A stretch of 64,000 bases of DNA. Origin: Pseudomonas sp. PDM05 (GTDB taxonomy: Bacteria; Pseudomonadota; Gammaproteobacteria; Pseudomonadales; Pseudomonadaceae). A program made the position numbers and the translations under genes. Each line of letters starts with the position of its first letter. Within the stretch, counting starts at the first letter, position 1. The stretch lies in assembly GCF_014851685.1 (NCBI RefSeq), contig NZ_JACVAC010000018.1, forward strand, positions 1 to 64,000, given 5' to 3'. Below the pieces are notes generated by a model. The model was not told where the DNA came from and searched no databases. It saw only the letters and a list, made by a program, of their open reading frames with translations. Of the stretch, positions 37,529 through 45,277 are shown one piece after another.

Positions 37529-37617
37529 TGTGGGAGCGGGCTTGCTCGCGAAGGCGGAGTATCAGTCACAGATGCTTGGGCTGAACCACCGCCTTCGCGA
37601 GCAAGCCCGCTCCCACA
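37529..37617. repeat. REPIN
   Basis: TGTGGGAGCGGGCTTGCTCG with a near-perfect inverted copy ending GCTCCCACA, 89 bp, between bdhA and the acetoacetyl-CoA synthetase gene. It is within the probable operon and may form a processing or attenuating hairpin. Confidence 0.9.
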
Positions 37618-37664
37618 CAAGCCCTTGCCTACATTTGTATCTCCAGTGTTGTCCAGGTTTGCGT

Positions 37665-38438
37665 TTATTGGGCCAACCAGCCGCCATCGATGTTCCACGC
37701 CGCGCCACGCACTTGGCTGCCGGCTTCGCTGCACAGGAACAGCACCAACTCACCCAACTGCGGCGGCGTCACAAATTCCAGCGACGGCTGCTTCTCCGCC
37801 AGCAAATCATGCTGCGCTTGCTGCGGGTCCACGCCCGTGGCGATGCGATCATCAATCTGCTTCTGCACCAGCGGCGTCAATACCCAGCCCGGGCAGATGG
37901 CATTGCACGTCACGTTACTGGTCGCGGTTTCCAGGCCCACCACCTTGGTCAGGCCGATCACGCCGTGCTTGGCCGCCACATAGGCCGCCTTGCCCACCGA
38001 ACCGACCTGGCCGTGTACCGAGGCGATGTTGACGATGCGCCCCCAGCCCTTGGCTTTCATGCCCGGCAGGCTCAAGCGGGTGCTGTGGAACACCGACGAC
38101 AGGTTGATGGCGATGATCGAATCCCAGCGCTCGGTGGGGAAGTCTTCCACCGCCGCCACATGCTGGATGCCGGCGTTGTTGACCAGGATGTCGACGCCGC
38201 CGAACTCGCGCTCGGCGTAGGCGAGCATGTCGGCGATCTGCGCCGGGTCGCTGACGTCGGCCGGGTGATGCCCGACCTTGCCGCCGAACGCCTGCACCTG
38301 GGCGATCACCGCGCTGGCGTCGCCGAAGCCGTTGAGGATCAGGTTGGCGCCGGCTTTGGCCAGGCTCAATGCGATGCCCAGGCCTATGCCGCTGGTGGAA
38401 CCGGTGACCAGGGCGGTCTTGCCGTTCAATGTCGTCAT
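37665..38438 (-). CDS. bdhA: 3-hydroxybutyrate dehydrogenase
   Basis: A 257-residue classical short-chain dehydrogenase. The NAD motif is VTGSTSGIGLGIALSL, followed by VNNAGIQHV, catalytic Ser in VNIASVHGQVGSVG and YVAAKHGVIG as the YxxxK active site. The C-terminal LCSEAGSQVRGAAWNIDGGW is typical of BdhA. It oxidises (R)-3-hydroxybutyrate to acetoacetate with NAD. ATG 38438 has GAGG 5 nt upstream. It is adjacent to the GntP permease (8 nt apart), so both are co-transcribed from the sigma-54 promoter at 39895-39910. Confidence 0.93.
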   Translation of the reverse strand: MTTLNGKTALVTGSTSGIGLGIALSLAKAGANLILNGFGDASAVIAQVQAFGGKVGHHPADVSDPAQIADMLAYAEREFGGVDILVNNAGIQHVAAVEDFPTERWDSIIAINLSSVFHSTRLSLPGMKAKGWGRIVNIASVHGQVGSVGKAAYVAAKHGVIGLTKVVGLETATSNVTCNAICPGWVLTPLVQKQIDDRIATGVDPQQAQHDLLAEKQPSLEFVTPPQLGELVLFLCSEAGSQVRGAAWNIDGGWLAQ

Positions 38439-38445
38439 GGAAACC

Positions 38446-39837
38446 TCACACAATGCCAGTGGCGTAGAAAGTACCGATCACCACGAACACCGCGAGGGTC
38501 TTGATAATCGTGATGCCGAAAATGTCCTTGTAGGCTTCGCGGTGGGTCAGGCCGGTGACCGCCAGCAGCGTGATCACCGCGCCGTTGTGGGGCAGGGTGT
38601 CCATGCCGCCGCTGGCCATGGCGGCGACGCGGTGCAGCACTTCAAGGGGGATATTGGCCGCATGGGCCGCTGAAATAAAGCTCTCGGACATGGCTGCCAG
38701 CGCAATGCTCATACCACCCGACGCGGACCCAGTGATACCGGCCAGCAGCGTCACGGTGATCGCTTCGTTGACCAGCGGGTTGGGAATGCCCTTGAGCCAG
38801 TCTGCCAGTACCAAAAAGCCCGGCAGCGAGGCAATTACCGCACCGAAGCCGTATTCCGAGGCGGTGTTCATCGCCGCCAGCAACGCGCCGCTGACCGCAC
38901 TTTTGCTGCCTTCGGCAAGCTTGCTTTTGATCGCGGAGAAGCCGAACACCAGCACCACGATAATCCCCACCAACAACGCTGCCTGCACCGCCCAGATCGC
39001 GGTGAGCTTGGCGATCTCGGTGGTCACCGGCGCGCTCATGCCCGGCAGCGCGAGGCTGTGGGTCTTGCCGTACCACTGCGGGATCCAGTGGGTGAACAGC
39101 AGGTTCATCACCCCCACCAGGATCAGCGGCGACAGCGCGATCCACGGGTTGGGCAGCGCCAGGTTTTCGGCGGTTTCCGGCTCATTGCGCAACTCGGTGC
39201 CATACCCTTCACCGGCGCGCTGCGCCTTGTTGCGCTGGCGCGCCAGGTAGAGCATGCCGGCGCAGAACACGAAGACCGTGCCGATCAGGCCCAGCCACGG
39301 TGCGGCCCAGGCGGTGGTGTTGAAAAAGGTGCTGGGGATGATGTTCTGGATCTGTGGCGTGCCGGGCAGGGCGTCCATGGTGAACGAAAAGGCGCCGAGG
39401 GCGATGGTCGCCGGGATCAGGCGCTTGGGGATATTGCTTTGGCGGAACATCTCCGCGGCAAATGGGTACACCGCAAACACCACCACAAACAGCGACACAC
39501 CGCCGTAGGTGAGCAGGGCGCAGACCAGCACGATCACCAGCATTGCCTGGCGGGTGCCGAGCAAGCGGATCGCGGCGGCGACAATCGAACGGGAAAAGCC
39601 CGACAGCTCGATCAGCTTGCCGAACACCGCACCGAGCAGGAACACCGGGAAATACAGTTTGATAAAGCCGACCATCTTTTCCATGAACACCCCGGTAAAG
39701 GCAGGCGCGACGGCGGACGGGTCGGTGAGCAGGACGGCGCCGAGGGCGGCGATGGGGGCAAACAGGATAACGCTATAGCCACGGTAGGCAGCCAGCATCA
39801 GCAGCGCGAGGGCTGCCAGGGCGATGATTACACTCAT
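38446..39837 (-). CDS. GntP-family permease (3-hydroxybutyrate uptake)
   Basis: A 463-residue polytopic permease of the gluconate:H+ symporter (GntP) family, with about 12-13 hydrophobic helices. Family-like segments include IELSGFSRSIVAAAIRLLGT, DALPGTPQIQNIIPSTFFNT and the Gly/Ser-rich GITGSASGGMSIALAAMSES near the end. In P. aeruginosa the homologue lies between hbcR and bdhA, which supports hydroxybutyrate rather than gluconate as substrate. GGAG is 8 nt before the ATG. Confidence 0.88.
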   Translation of the reverse strand: MSVIIALAALALLMLAAYRGYSVILFAPIAALGAVLLTDPSAVAPAFTGVFMEKMVGFIKLYFPVFLLGAVFGKLIELSGFSRSIVAAAIRLLGTRQAMLVIVLVCALLTYGGVSLFVVVFAVYPFAAEMFRQSNIPKRLIPATIALGAFSFTMDALPGTPQIQNIIPSTFFNTTAWAAPWLGLIGTVFVFCAGMLYLARQRNKAQRAGEGYGTELRNEPETAENLALPNPWIALSPLILVGVMNLLFTHWIPQWYGKTHSLALPGMSAPVTTEIAKLTAIWAVQAALLVGIIVVLVFGFSAIKSKLAEGSKSAVSGALLAAMNTASEYGFGAVIASLPGFLVLADWLKGIPNPLVNEAITVTLLAGITGSASGGMSIALAAMSESFISAAHAANIPLEVLHRVAAMASGGMDTLPHNGAVITLLAVTGLTHREAYKDIFGITIIKTLAVFVVIGTFYATGIV

Positions 39838-39894
39838 GGAGTGTCTCCAGATCGAATTGTTATTTTTGTGGGTGTTGCGGTGGGGAGAGGCTAT

Positions 39895-39910
39895 AGCGAG
39901 ATGCGTGCCA
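39895..39910 (-). promoter_or_regulatory. Sigma-54 (RpoN) promoter of gntP-bdhA
   Basis: On the minus strand TGGCAC-GCATC-TCGCT matches TGGCACN5TTGCW at all but one base, with the exact GG-N10-GC spacing. It lies 58 nt before the gntP ATG. The adjacent gene encodes the sigma-54 activator HbcR, and an enhancer-like palindrome lies about 75 bp further upstream. Confidence 0.8.
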
Positions 39911-39960
39911 AGATATTAAGTTGTTGAAATATAAGAATAAATTATTTATTTCTGTTCGCG

Positions 39961-39999
39961 GTTTCGAATAATGTCTCGAATTTGAGACGGTCGCGAAAC
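39961..39999. promoter_or_regulatory. Enhancer palindrome, probable HbcR binding site
   Basis: Two inverted repeats share one centre near 39980: inner GTCTC-GAATTT-GAGAC (39973-39988) and outer GTTTCG (39961-39966) with CGAAAC (39994-39999). The centre is about 75 bp upstream of the -24 element, a usual distance for a bacterial enhancer-binding protein. Confidence 0.6.
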
Positions 40000-40002
40000 A
40001 AA

Positions 40003-40091
40003 TGTGGGAGCGAGCTTGCCCGCGAAGGCGCAGTATCAGTCAAAGATACGTCGGCTGAACCACCGCCTTCGCGGGCAAGCCCGCTCCCACA
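40003..40091. repeat. REPIN
   Basis: TGTGGGAGCGAGCTTGCCCG with the inverted copy GCGGGCAAGCCCGCTCCCACA, 89 bp, between the enhancer and the 3' end of hbcR. Confidence 0.9.
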
Positions 40092-40133
40092 GGAGGCTGT
40101 CTTGATAGGGAGAGTGTTGTCTCTGTTTGGAGA

Positions 40134-41531
40134 CTAGGCGATGCCGAGGGCCTGCATCTTTTTGTACAGCGTCGAGCGGCCAAGCCCCAGCCGCTTGGCT
40201 GCCTCCACCACATTCCCGCCACAGGCCGCCAACGCCGCCGCAATGATCTGCCGGTCAAAGCGCTCCCGCGCCGCGCTGAAGCTCTCGCCCGCTACCGTCG
40301 CCACGGCAGTGCGTTGCACCGGGGTGAAGGTGCCGATGGCTGCGCGAACGTCCTCGGCGTTCAACACCAGGTCATCACTGAGCAACGCCGCCCGTTCCAG
40401 CACATTGCGCAGTTCGCGGATATTCCCCGGCCACGCATGTTGCGCCAGCAGCGCCAGGGCTTCGCGATCCAGTTCGTGCTGGCTGCGCAACTCCTCCAGA
40501 ATCGCTTCGCTCAACGCTGGGATGTCCTCCAATCGTTCACGCAACGGCGGCACCTGGATCGGCAATACATTCAGGCGGTAATACAGGTCCGCACGAAACT
40601 CGCCACGCTTGATCGCCGCCTCCAGGTCCATGGACGTGGCGGCAATCACCCGCACATCGCTGTGCAGCATCTCGTTGGAGCCTACCGGCTCGAACTCCTT
40701 TTCCTGCAACACCCGCAGCAATTTGCTTTGCAGGGGCAGGGGCATATCGCCGATTTCGTCGAGGAACAAGGTGCCGCCCTGGGCAATCTGGAACTTGCCG
40801 GGACGGCCCTTGCGGTCGGCGCCGGTAAATGCGCCCGGCGCGGTGCCGAAGAACTCGGCCTCCAGCAGGTCGGCCGGAATCGCCGCGCTGTTGACGCTGA
40901 CAAACGCCTTGTGTGCCCGCTTCGATGCGCCGTGAATCGCCTGGGCCAGCAGCTCCTTGCCGGTGCCCGTTTCGCCAAGCAGCAACACCGGCGACTCGGC
41001 ACTGGCACTGCGCCGCGCACGGCGCTTGACTTCAAGGCTGGCGGCGCTGGTGCCGATAAAGTGCGCGAAGTTGTATTTGCTCTGACGCGAACGCAGCAAC
41101 GAACGGGTCGAAGCCAGTTCCTGCTGCATGCTCAGGTAGCGTTCGATCAGCGGCGACAGGTTGCGCAGCTCATCAAACAGCGCAAAGCCAATCGCACCAA
41201 TGACCGCGCCGGCATCGTTGTGGATCGGCAGGCGCATCACCACCAACGGGCCTTTGGGCGTGTCCTGTATATCCAGCAGGATCGGCTGGTCATTGCGCAC
41301 CACCTGGCGTAGCAGGCTGTTGGAGATCACCTGTTCGCACGGCTGGCCGATGGCCTCGTCGGCGCTTTTCAAGCCGAAACGCTTGGCGTAGCGCTCATTC
41401 ATCCAGACGATATTCGCGTCGCGGTCGACAATCACCGTGCCTTCACTGGACTGCTCGATGATCTCGAACAGCGACTGGATGGCCAGGCCGCGCACCTGTT
41501 GGTAATCCTTGAGGCTTTCGTTGGTGTTCAT
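40134..41531 (-). CDS. hbcR: Sigma-54-dependent activator of hydroxybutyrate catabolism (HbcR)
   Basis: A 465-residue bacterial enhancer-binding protein. The N-terminal PAS sensor is at about 20-120 (GTVIVDRDANIVWMNERYAK). The AAA+ domain has Walker A GETGTGKE at 186-193 and GAFTGA at 233-238, which is required for sigma-54 contact. The C-terminal Fis-type helix-turn-helix is GGNVVEAAKRLGLGRSTLYK. Order and orientation next to gntP and bdhA match P. aeruginosa hbcR, the activator of hydroxybutyrate use. It should bind the palindrome at 39961-39999. Confidence 0.88.
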   Translation of the reverse strand: MNTNESLKDYQQVRGLAIQSLFEIIEQSSEGTVIVDRDANIVWMNERYAKRFGLKSADEAIGQPCEQVISNSLLRQVVRNDQPILLDIQDTPKGPLVVMRLPIHNDAGAVIGAIGFALFDELRNLSPLIERYLSMQQELASTRSLLRSRQSKYNFAHFIGTSAASLEVKRRARRSASAESPVLLLGETGTGKELLAQAIHGASKRAHKAFVSVNSAAIPADLLEAEFFGTAPGAFTGADRKGRPGKFQIAQGGTLFLDEIGDMPLPLQSKLLRVLQEKEFEPVGSNEMLHSDVRVIAATSMDLEAAIKRGEFRADLYYRLNVLPIQVPPLRERLEDIPALSEAILEELRSQHELDREALALLAQHAWPGNIRELRNVLERAALLSDDLVLNAEDVRAAIGTFTPVQRTAVATVAGESFSAARERFDRQIIAAALAACGGNVVEAAKRLGLGRSTLYKKMQALGIA

Positions 41532-41570
41532 GCTTATGTCGCCAACACAAAATGGGAGTAGGAGTGCGGT

Positions 41571-41602
41571 CCTGTGGGAGCAGGCAAGCCAGCTCCCACA
41601 GG
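41571..41602. terminator. REP-derived hairpin after yejF
   Basis: CCTGTGGGAGC (41571-41581) and GCTCCCACAGG (41592-41602) form a perfect 11 bp stem with a 10 nt loop. It lies just after the yejF stop and before hbcR on the same strand, where a 3' end would be expected. It has no U-tract. Confidence 0.5.
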
Positions 41603-41611
41603 GGGATGGGT

Positions 41612-43183
41612 TTACAGGGGGATGTGCGCGGCGGCCAGCAGCTCCTGGGTGTAGGCGTGCTGGGGCGCTTCGAATACCTGCTGGCTTGCGCCGCGCTCCA
41701 CGACCTTGCCGTCCTTGATCACGATCATGTCATGGGCCATCGCCCGCACCACCGCCAGGTCATGGCTGATAAACAGGTAGGTCAGGCCGTACTTCTCCTG
41801 TAACTCACGCAACAGCGCCACCACCTGCTTCTGCACCGTGCGGTCGAGGGCCGAGGTCGGCTCATCCAGCAACATCAATGCGGGCTTGAGTACCAGGGCG
41901 CGGGCGATGGCGATCCGTTGACGTTGGCCGCCGGAGAATTCATGGGGGTAACGATGCCGGCTGGCAGGGTCGAGGCCGACGTCCTTGAGCACCTGGATCA
42001 CTTGCGCGTCACGGTCTGCAACGCTGCACGGCGCATGCACTTCGAGGCCTTCGCTGATGATCTGCTGCACTGTCATGCGTGGGCTGAGGCTGCCGTAAGG
42101 GTCCTGGAACACCACCTGCATCTGCTTGCGCCACGGGCGCATCTGCTGATGATTGAGCGGGTCGAGGGCTTCGCCCTGGAAGCGGATGCTGCCGGTGGAG
42201 TCGAGCAAGCGCAGGATCGCCTGGCCCAGGGTGGATTTGCCCGAGCCCGATTCGCCGACAATCCCCAGGGTCTTGCCGCGCTGCACACTGAGGCTGATGC
42301 CGTCCACCGCGCGCAGGTAGGTTTTGCGCTGGAACAGGCCGCCGCCGAGGGGGAATTGCACGGTCAGGTCGTCAACCTGTAACACGGTCTCGCGCTCCTC
42401 GCTGCACAGCGCGTCACCCGCCGGCTCGGCATCCAGCAGCAGACGGCTGTAAGGATGCTGCGGCGCGTTGAACAAGGTCTGGCAATCGGCCTGCTCGACG
42501 ATCTCGCCGGCATGCATCACGCACACGCGCTGGGCAATGCTGCGCACCAGGTTGAGGTCGTGGCTGATCAGCAGCAACGACATGCCCAGGCGTTGTTGCA
42601 GTGACTTGAGCAGCAGCAGGATCTTGCGCTGCACCGTCACGTCCAGCGCGGTGGTGGGTTCGTCGGCGATCAGCAGTTCCGGCTCGCAGGCCAGGGCCAT
42701 GGCAATGATGATCCGTTGGCGCTGGCCGCCGGAGAGTTGGTGCGGGTAGGCCTTGAGGCGTTCCCGGGGATTCTGGATGCCCACCAGATCGAGCAATTCG
42801 AGGATGCGCGCCTGCGCCGCCTTGCCGCCCAGGCCCTTGTGCAACAGCAGGGTTTCGCCGATCTGTTTTTCAATGCTGTGCAGTGGGTTCAGGGACGTCA
42901 TTGGCTCCTGGAAGATCATTGCAATGCGGTTGCCGCGCAGCTTTTGCAGAGTCGAGGCCGGCGCGCCAATCAGCTCCTGGCCGCGGTACTGGATGGAGCC
43001 TGTGGTTTGCGTGCCGGCTTCGGGCAGCAATTGCAGGATCGAGTGGGCCGTGACCGACTTGCCCGAGCCCGATTCGCCCACCAGTGCCAGGCACTCGCCG
43101 GGGCGTACGTCCAGGCTCAGCTTGTTCACTACGGTCTGGCCGCTGAAGGCGACGCTGAGGTCGCGGATTTCGATCAGGTTCAT
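41612..43183 (-). CDS. yejF: Peptide ABC transporter, fused double ATPase (YejF)
   Basis: A 523-residue protein with two ABC ATPase modules: GESGSGKSVTAHSILQLL with LSGGQRQRIIIAMALA, and GESGSGKSTLGQAILRLL with FSGGQRQRIAIARALV. The duplicated OppD/OppF-type arrangement in one chain is typical of YejF. It powers the YejB/YejE permeases in uptake of peptides; in enterobacteria the Yej system also imports microcin C and confers resistance to antimicrobial peptides. Last gene of yejABEF. Confidence 0.93.
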   Translation of the reverse strand: MNLIEIRDLSVAFSGQTVVNKLSLDVRPGECLALVGESGSGKSVTAHSILQLLPEAGTQTTGSIQYRGQELIGAPASTLQKLRGNRIAMIFQEPMTSLNPLHSIEKQIGETLLLHKGLGGKAAQARILELLDLVGIQNPRERLKAYPHQLSGGQRQRIIIAMALACEPELLIADEPTTALDVTVQRKILLLLKSLQQRLGMSLLLISHDLNLVRSIAQRVCVMHAGEIVEQADCQTLFNAPQHPYSRLLLDAEPAGDALCSEERETVLQVDDLTVQFPLGGGLFQRKTYLRAVDGISLSVQRGKTLGIVGESGSGKSTLGQAILRLLDSTGSIRFQGEALDPLNHQQMRPWRKQMQVVFQDPYGSLSPRMTVQQIISEGLEVHAPCSVADRDAQVIQVLKDVGLDPASRHRYPHEFSGGQRQRIAIARALVLKPALMLLDEPTSALDRTVQKQVVALLRELQEKYGLTYLFISHDLAVVRAMAHDMIVIKDGKVVERGASQQVFEAPQHAYTQELLAAAHIPL

Positions 43184-43193
43184 CTGCAGTCAC

Positions 43194-44216
43194 TCATGAA
43201 CGGGGGTCGAAGGCATCACGTAATGCCTCGCCGATAAACACCAGCAGCGACAGGATCAGTGCCAGGGTGAAAAACGCCGTAAGGCCCAGCCACGGCGCTT
43301 GCAGGTTCTGCTTGCCCTGGGCGATCAATTCACCCAGCGAGGCGCTGCCGGCGGGCATGCCGAAGCCGAGGAAGTCCAGGGCGCTGAGGGTGGAGATCGC
43401 ACCGGTCAGAATAAACGGCAGGTAGCTCAAGGTTGCGGTCATGGCATTCGGCAGGATGTGTCGGCGGATGATCTTGGCGTCGCTCAGGCCCAGTGCGCGA
43501 GCGGCCTTGACGTACTCCAGGTTGCGTCCGCGCAGGAACTCGGCGCGTACCACGTCCACCAGGGCCAGCCAGGAGAACAGCGCCATGATCCCCAGCAACC
43601 ACCAGAAATTAGGCTCGACAAAGCCCGACAGGATGATCAACAGGTACAGCACCGGCAGCCCCGACCACACCTCCAGCACCCGCTGGCCGATCAGGTCGAC
43701 CCAGCCGCCGTAGTAACCCTGCAACGCACCGGCGGCAATGCCGATGGCGGCACTGATCGCGGTGAGCGCCAGGGCAAACAGGATCGAGACCCGCGCGCCA
43801 AAGATCACCCGCGCCAGCACATCCCGCGACTGGTCATCGGTGCCCAGCCAGTTCACGGCCGAAGGCGGGCTGGGGGCAGGGCGGGTCAGTTCGTAGTTGG
43901 GCGTGTCGTCGCTGAATGGGATCGGCGGGAACAGCATCCAGCCGCCATCCTGTTTGATCAGCTTTTGCACGTAGTCACTGCGGTAGTCGGCCTGGAACGG
44001 CAACTGGCCGCCGAACTGCTGCTCGGTGTAGCGCTTGAACACCGGGAAATACAGTTCGTTCTTGAAGCTCAGCACCAGGGGCTTGTCATTGGCGATCAAC
44101 TCGCCGCCGAGGGTCAGGATGAACAGGCCGATAAACAGCCACAGCGACCACCAGCCACGCCGGTTTTTCTTGAACCGTTCGAAGCGTCGACGGGCCACGG
44201 GAGACAGGTTGAACAT
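43194..44216 (-). CDS. yejE: Peptide ABC transporter permease (YejE)
   Basis: A 340-residue inner-membrane permease of the OppC/YejE type. A long N-terminal cytoplasmic stretch and TM1 (WSLWLFIGLFILTLGGELI) are followed by a large periplasmic loop (VFKRYTEQQFGGQLPFQADY) and five more helices. The EAA loop is YVKAARALGLSDAKIIRRHI. Its start lies next to the yejB stop at 44216. Confidence 0.92.
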   Translation of the reverse strand: MFNLSPVARRRFERFKKNRRGWWSLWLFIGLFILTLGGELIANDKPLVLSFKNELYFPVFKRYTEQQFGGQLPFQADYRSDYVQKLIKQDGGWMLFPPIPFSDDTPNYELTRPAPSPPSAVNWLGTDDQSRDVLARVIFGARVSILFALALTAISAAIGIAAGALQGYYGGWVDLIGQRVLEVWSGLPVLYLLIILSGFVEPNFWWLLGIMALFSWLALVDVVRAEFLRGRNLEYVKAARALGLSDAKIIRRHILPNAMTATLSYLPFILTGAISTLSALDFLGFGMPAGSASLGELIAQGKQNLQAPWLGLTAFFTLALILSLLVFIGEALRDAFDPRS

Positions 44217-45277
44217 CAGGCGTTCCTCGCGGCGAAGTCGATACGCGGGTCGACCAGGGTGTAGCAGAGGTCACCAATGAGTTTTATCAAGAGGCCGAAC
44301 AAGGTGAAGATAAACAGCGAGCCGAACACCACCGGATAATCCCGCGACACCGCCGCTTCGTAACTCATGCGCCCGAGGCCGTCGAGGGAGAAAATCACCT
44401 CGATCAGCAGCGAACCGGCAAAGAACACGCTGATAAACGCCTGGGGAATCCCCGAGATCACCAGCAACATGGCGTTGCGGAACACATGGCCGTACAGCAC
44501 CCGCCGTTCGCTCAAGCCCTTGGCGCGCGCGGTGACCACGTATTGGCGCGTGATTTCATTGAGGAACGAGTTTTTGGTGAGGATGGTCAGGGTGGCGAAA
44601 CCGCCGATCACCAGCGACGTGACCGGCAGCACCAGGTGCCAGAAGTAGTCGGCGATCTTGCCGACGGTGCTCAGTTCCTCGAAGTTTTCCGAGACCAACC
44701 CGCGCACCGGGAACCAGTTCAGCGAGGTGCCGCCGGCGAAGACCACGATCAAGAACATCGCAAACAGGAATGCTGGCATGGCGTAGCCGATGACGATGGC
44801 GGTGCTGCTCCACACATCAAAGCTGCTGCCATGGCGCACCGCCTTGCGAATCCCCAGGGGGATCGACACCAGGTAGGTGATCAGGGTGGCCCACAGGCCG
44901 AGGGAGATGGTGACGGGCATTTTCTCCAGGATCAGGTCGATCACTGTTTTGCCGCGAAAGAAGCTGTTGCCGAAATCCAGCTTGGCGTAGCTCGTCAGCA
45001 TCAGCCACAGGCGTTCCGGTGCGGGCTTGTCGAAACCGTATTGTTTTTCGATGTCCTTGATCAGCTTCGGGTCCAGGCCGCGACTGGCCCGGGAGCCGCC
45101 GCTGATGCCGTCACCCCCCGAGCCGCCGACCGCGCCGCCGCCGATGCCTTGCAGGTGGGCGATGGCTTGCTCCACCGGGCCGCCGGGGGCGGCCTGCACG
45201 ATGACGAAGTTGACCAGCAGGATAATCACCAGCGTGGGGATGATCAGCAGCAGGCGCCGTACGATATAAGCAAGCAT
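44216..45277 (-). CDS. yejB: Peptide ABC transporter permease (YejB)
   Basis: A 353-residue OppB/YejB-type permease with the N-terminal helix LAYIVRRLLLIIPTLVIILL. A Gly-rich linker (GGGAVGGSGGDGISGGSRAS) lies in the first periplasmic loop, and the EAA loop is YVVTARAKGLSERRVLYGHV. ATG 45277 overlaps the yejA stop by one base. It is unusually long on its periplasmic side, as in the family. Confidence 0.92.
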   Translation of the reverse strand: MLAYIVRRLLLIIPTLVIILLVNFVIVQAAPGGPVEQAIAHLQGIGGGAVGGSGGDGISGGSRASRGLDPKLIKDIEKQYGFDKPAPERLWLMLTSYAKLDFGNSFFRGKTVIDLILEKMPVTISLGLWATLITYLVSIPLGIRKAVRHGSSFDVWSSTAIVIGYAMPAFLFAMFLIVVFAGGTSLNWFPVRGLVSENFEELSTVGKIADYFWHLVLPVTSLVIGGFATLTILTKNSFLNEITRQYVVTARAKGLSERRVLYGHVFRNAMLLVISGIPQAFISVFFAGSLLIEVIFSLDGLGRMSYEAAVSRDYPVVFGSLFIFTLFGLLIKLIGDLCYTLVDPRIDFAARNA

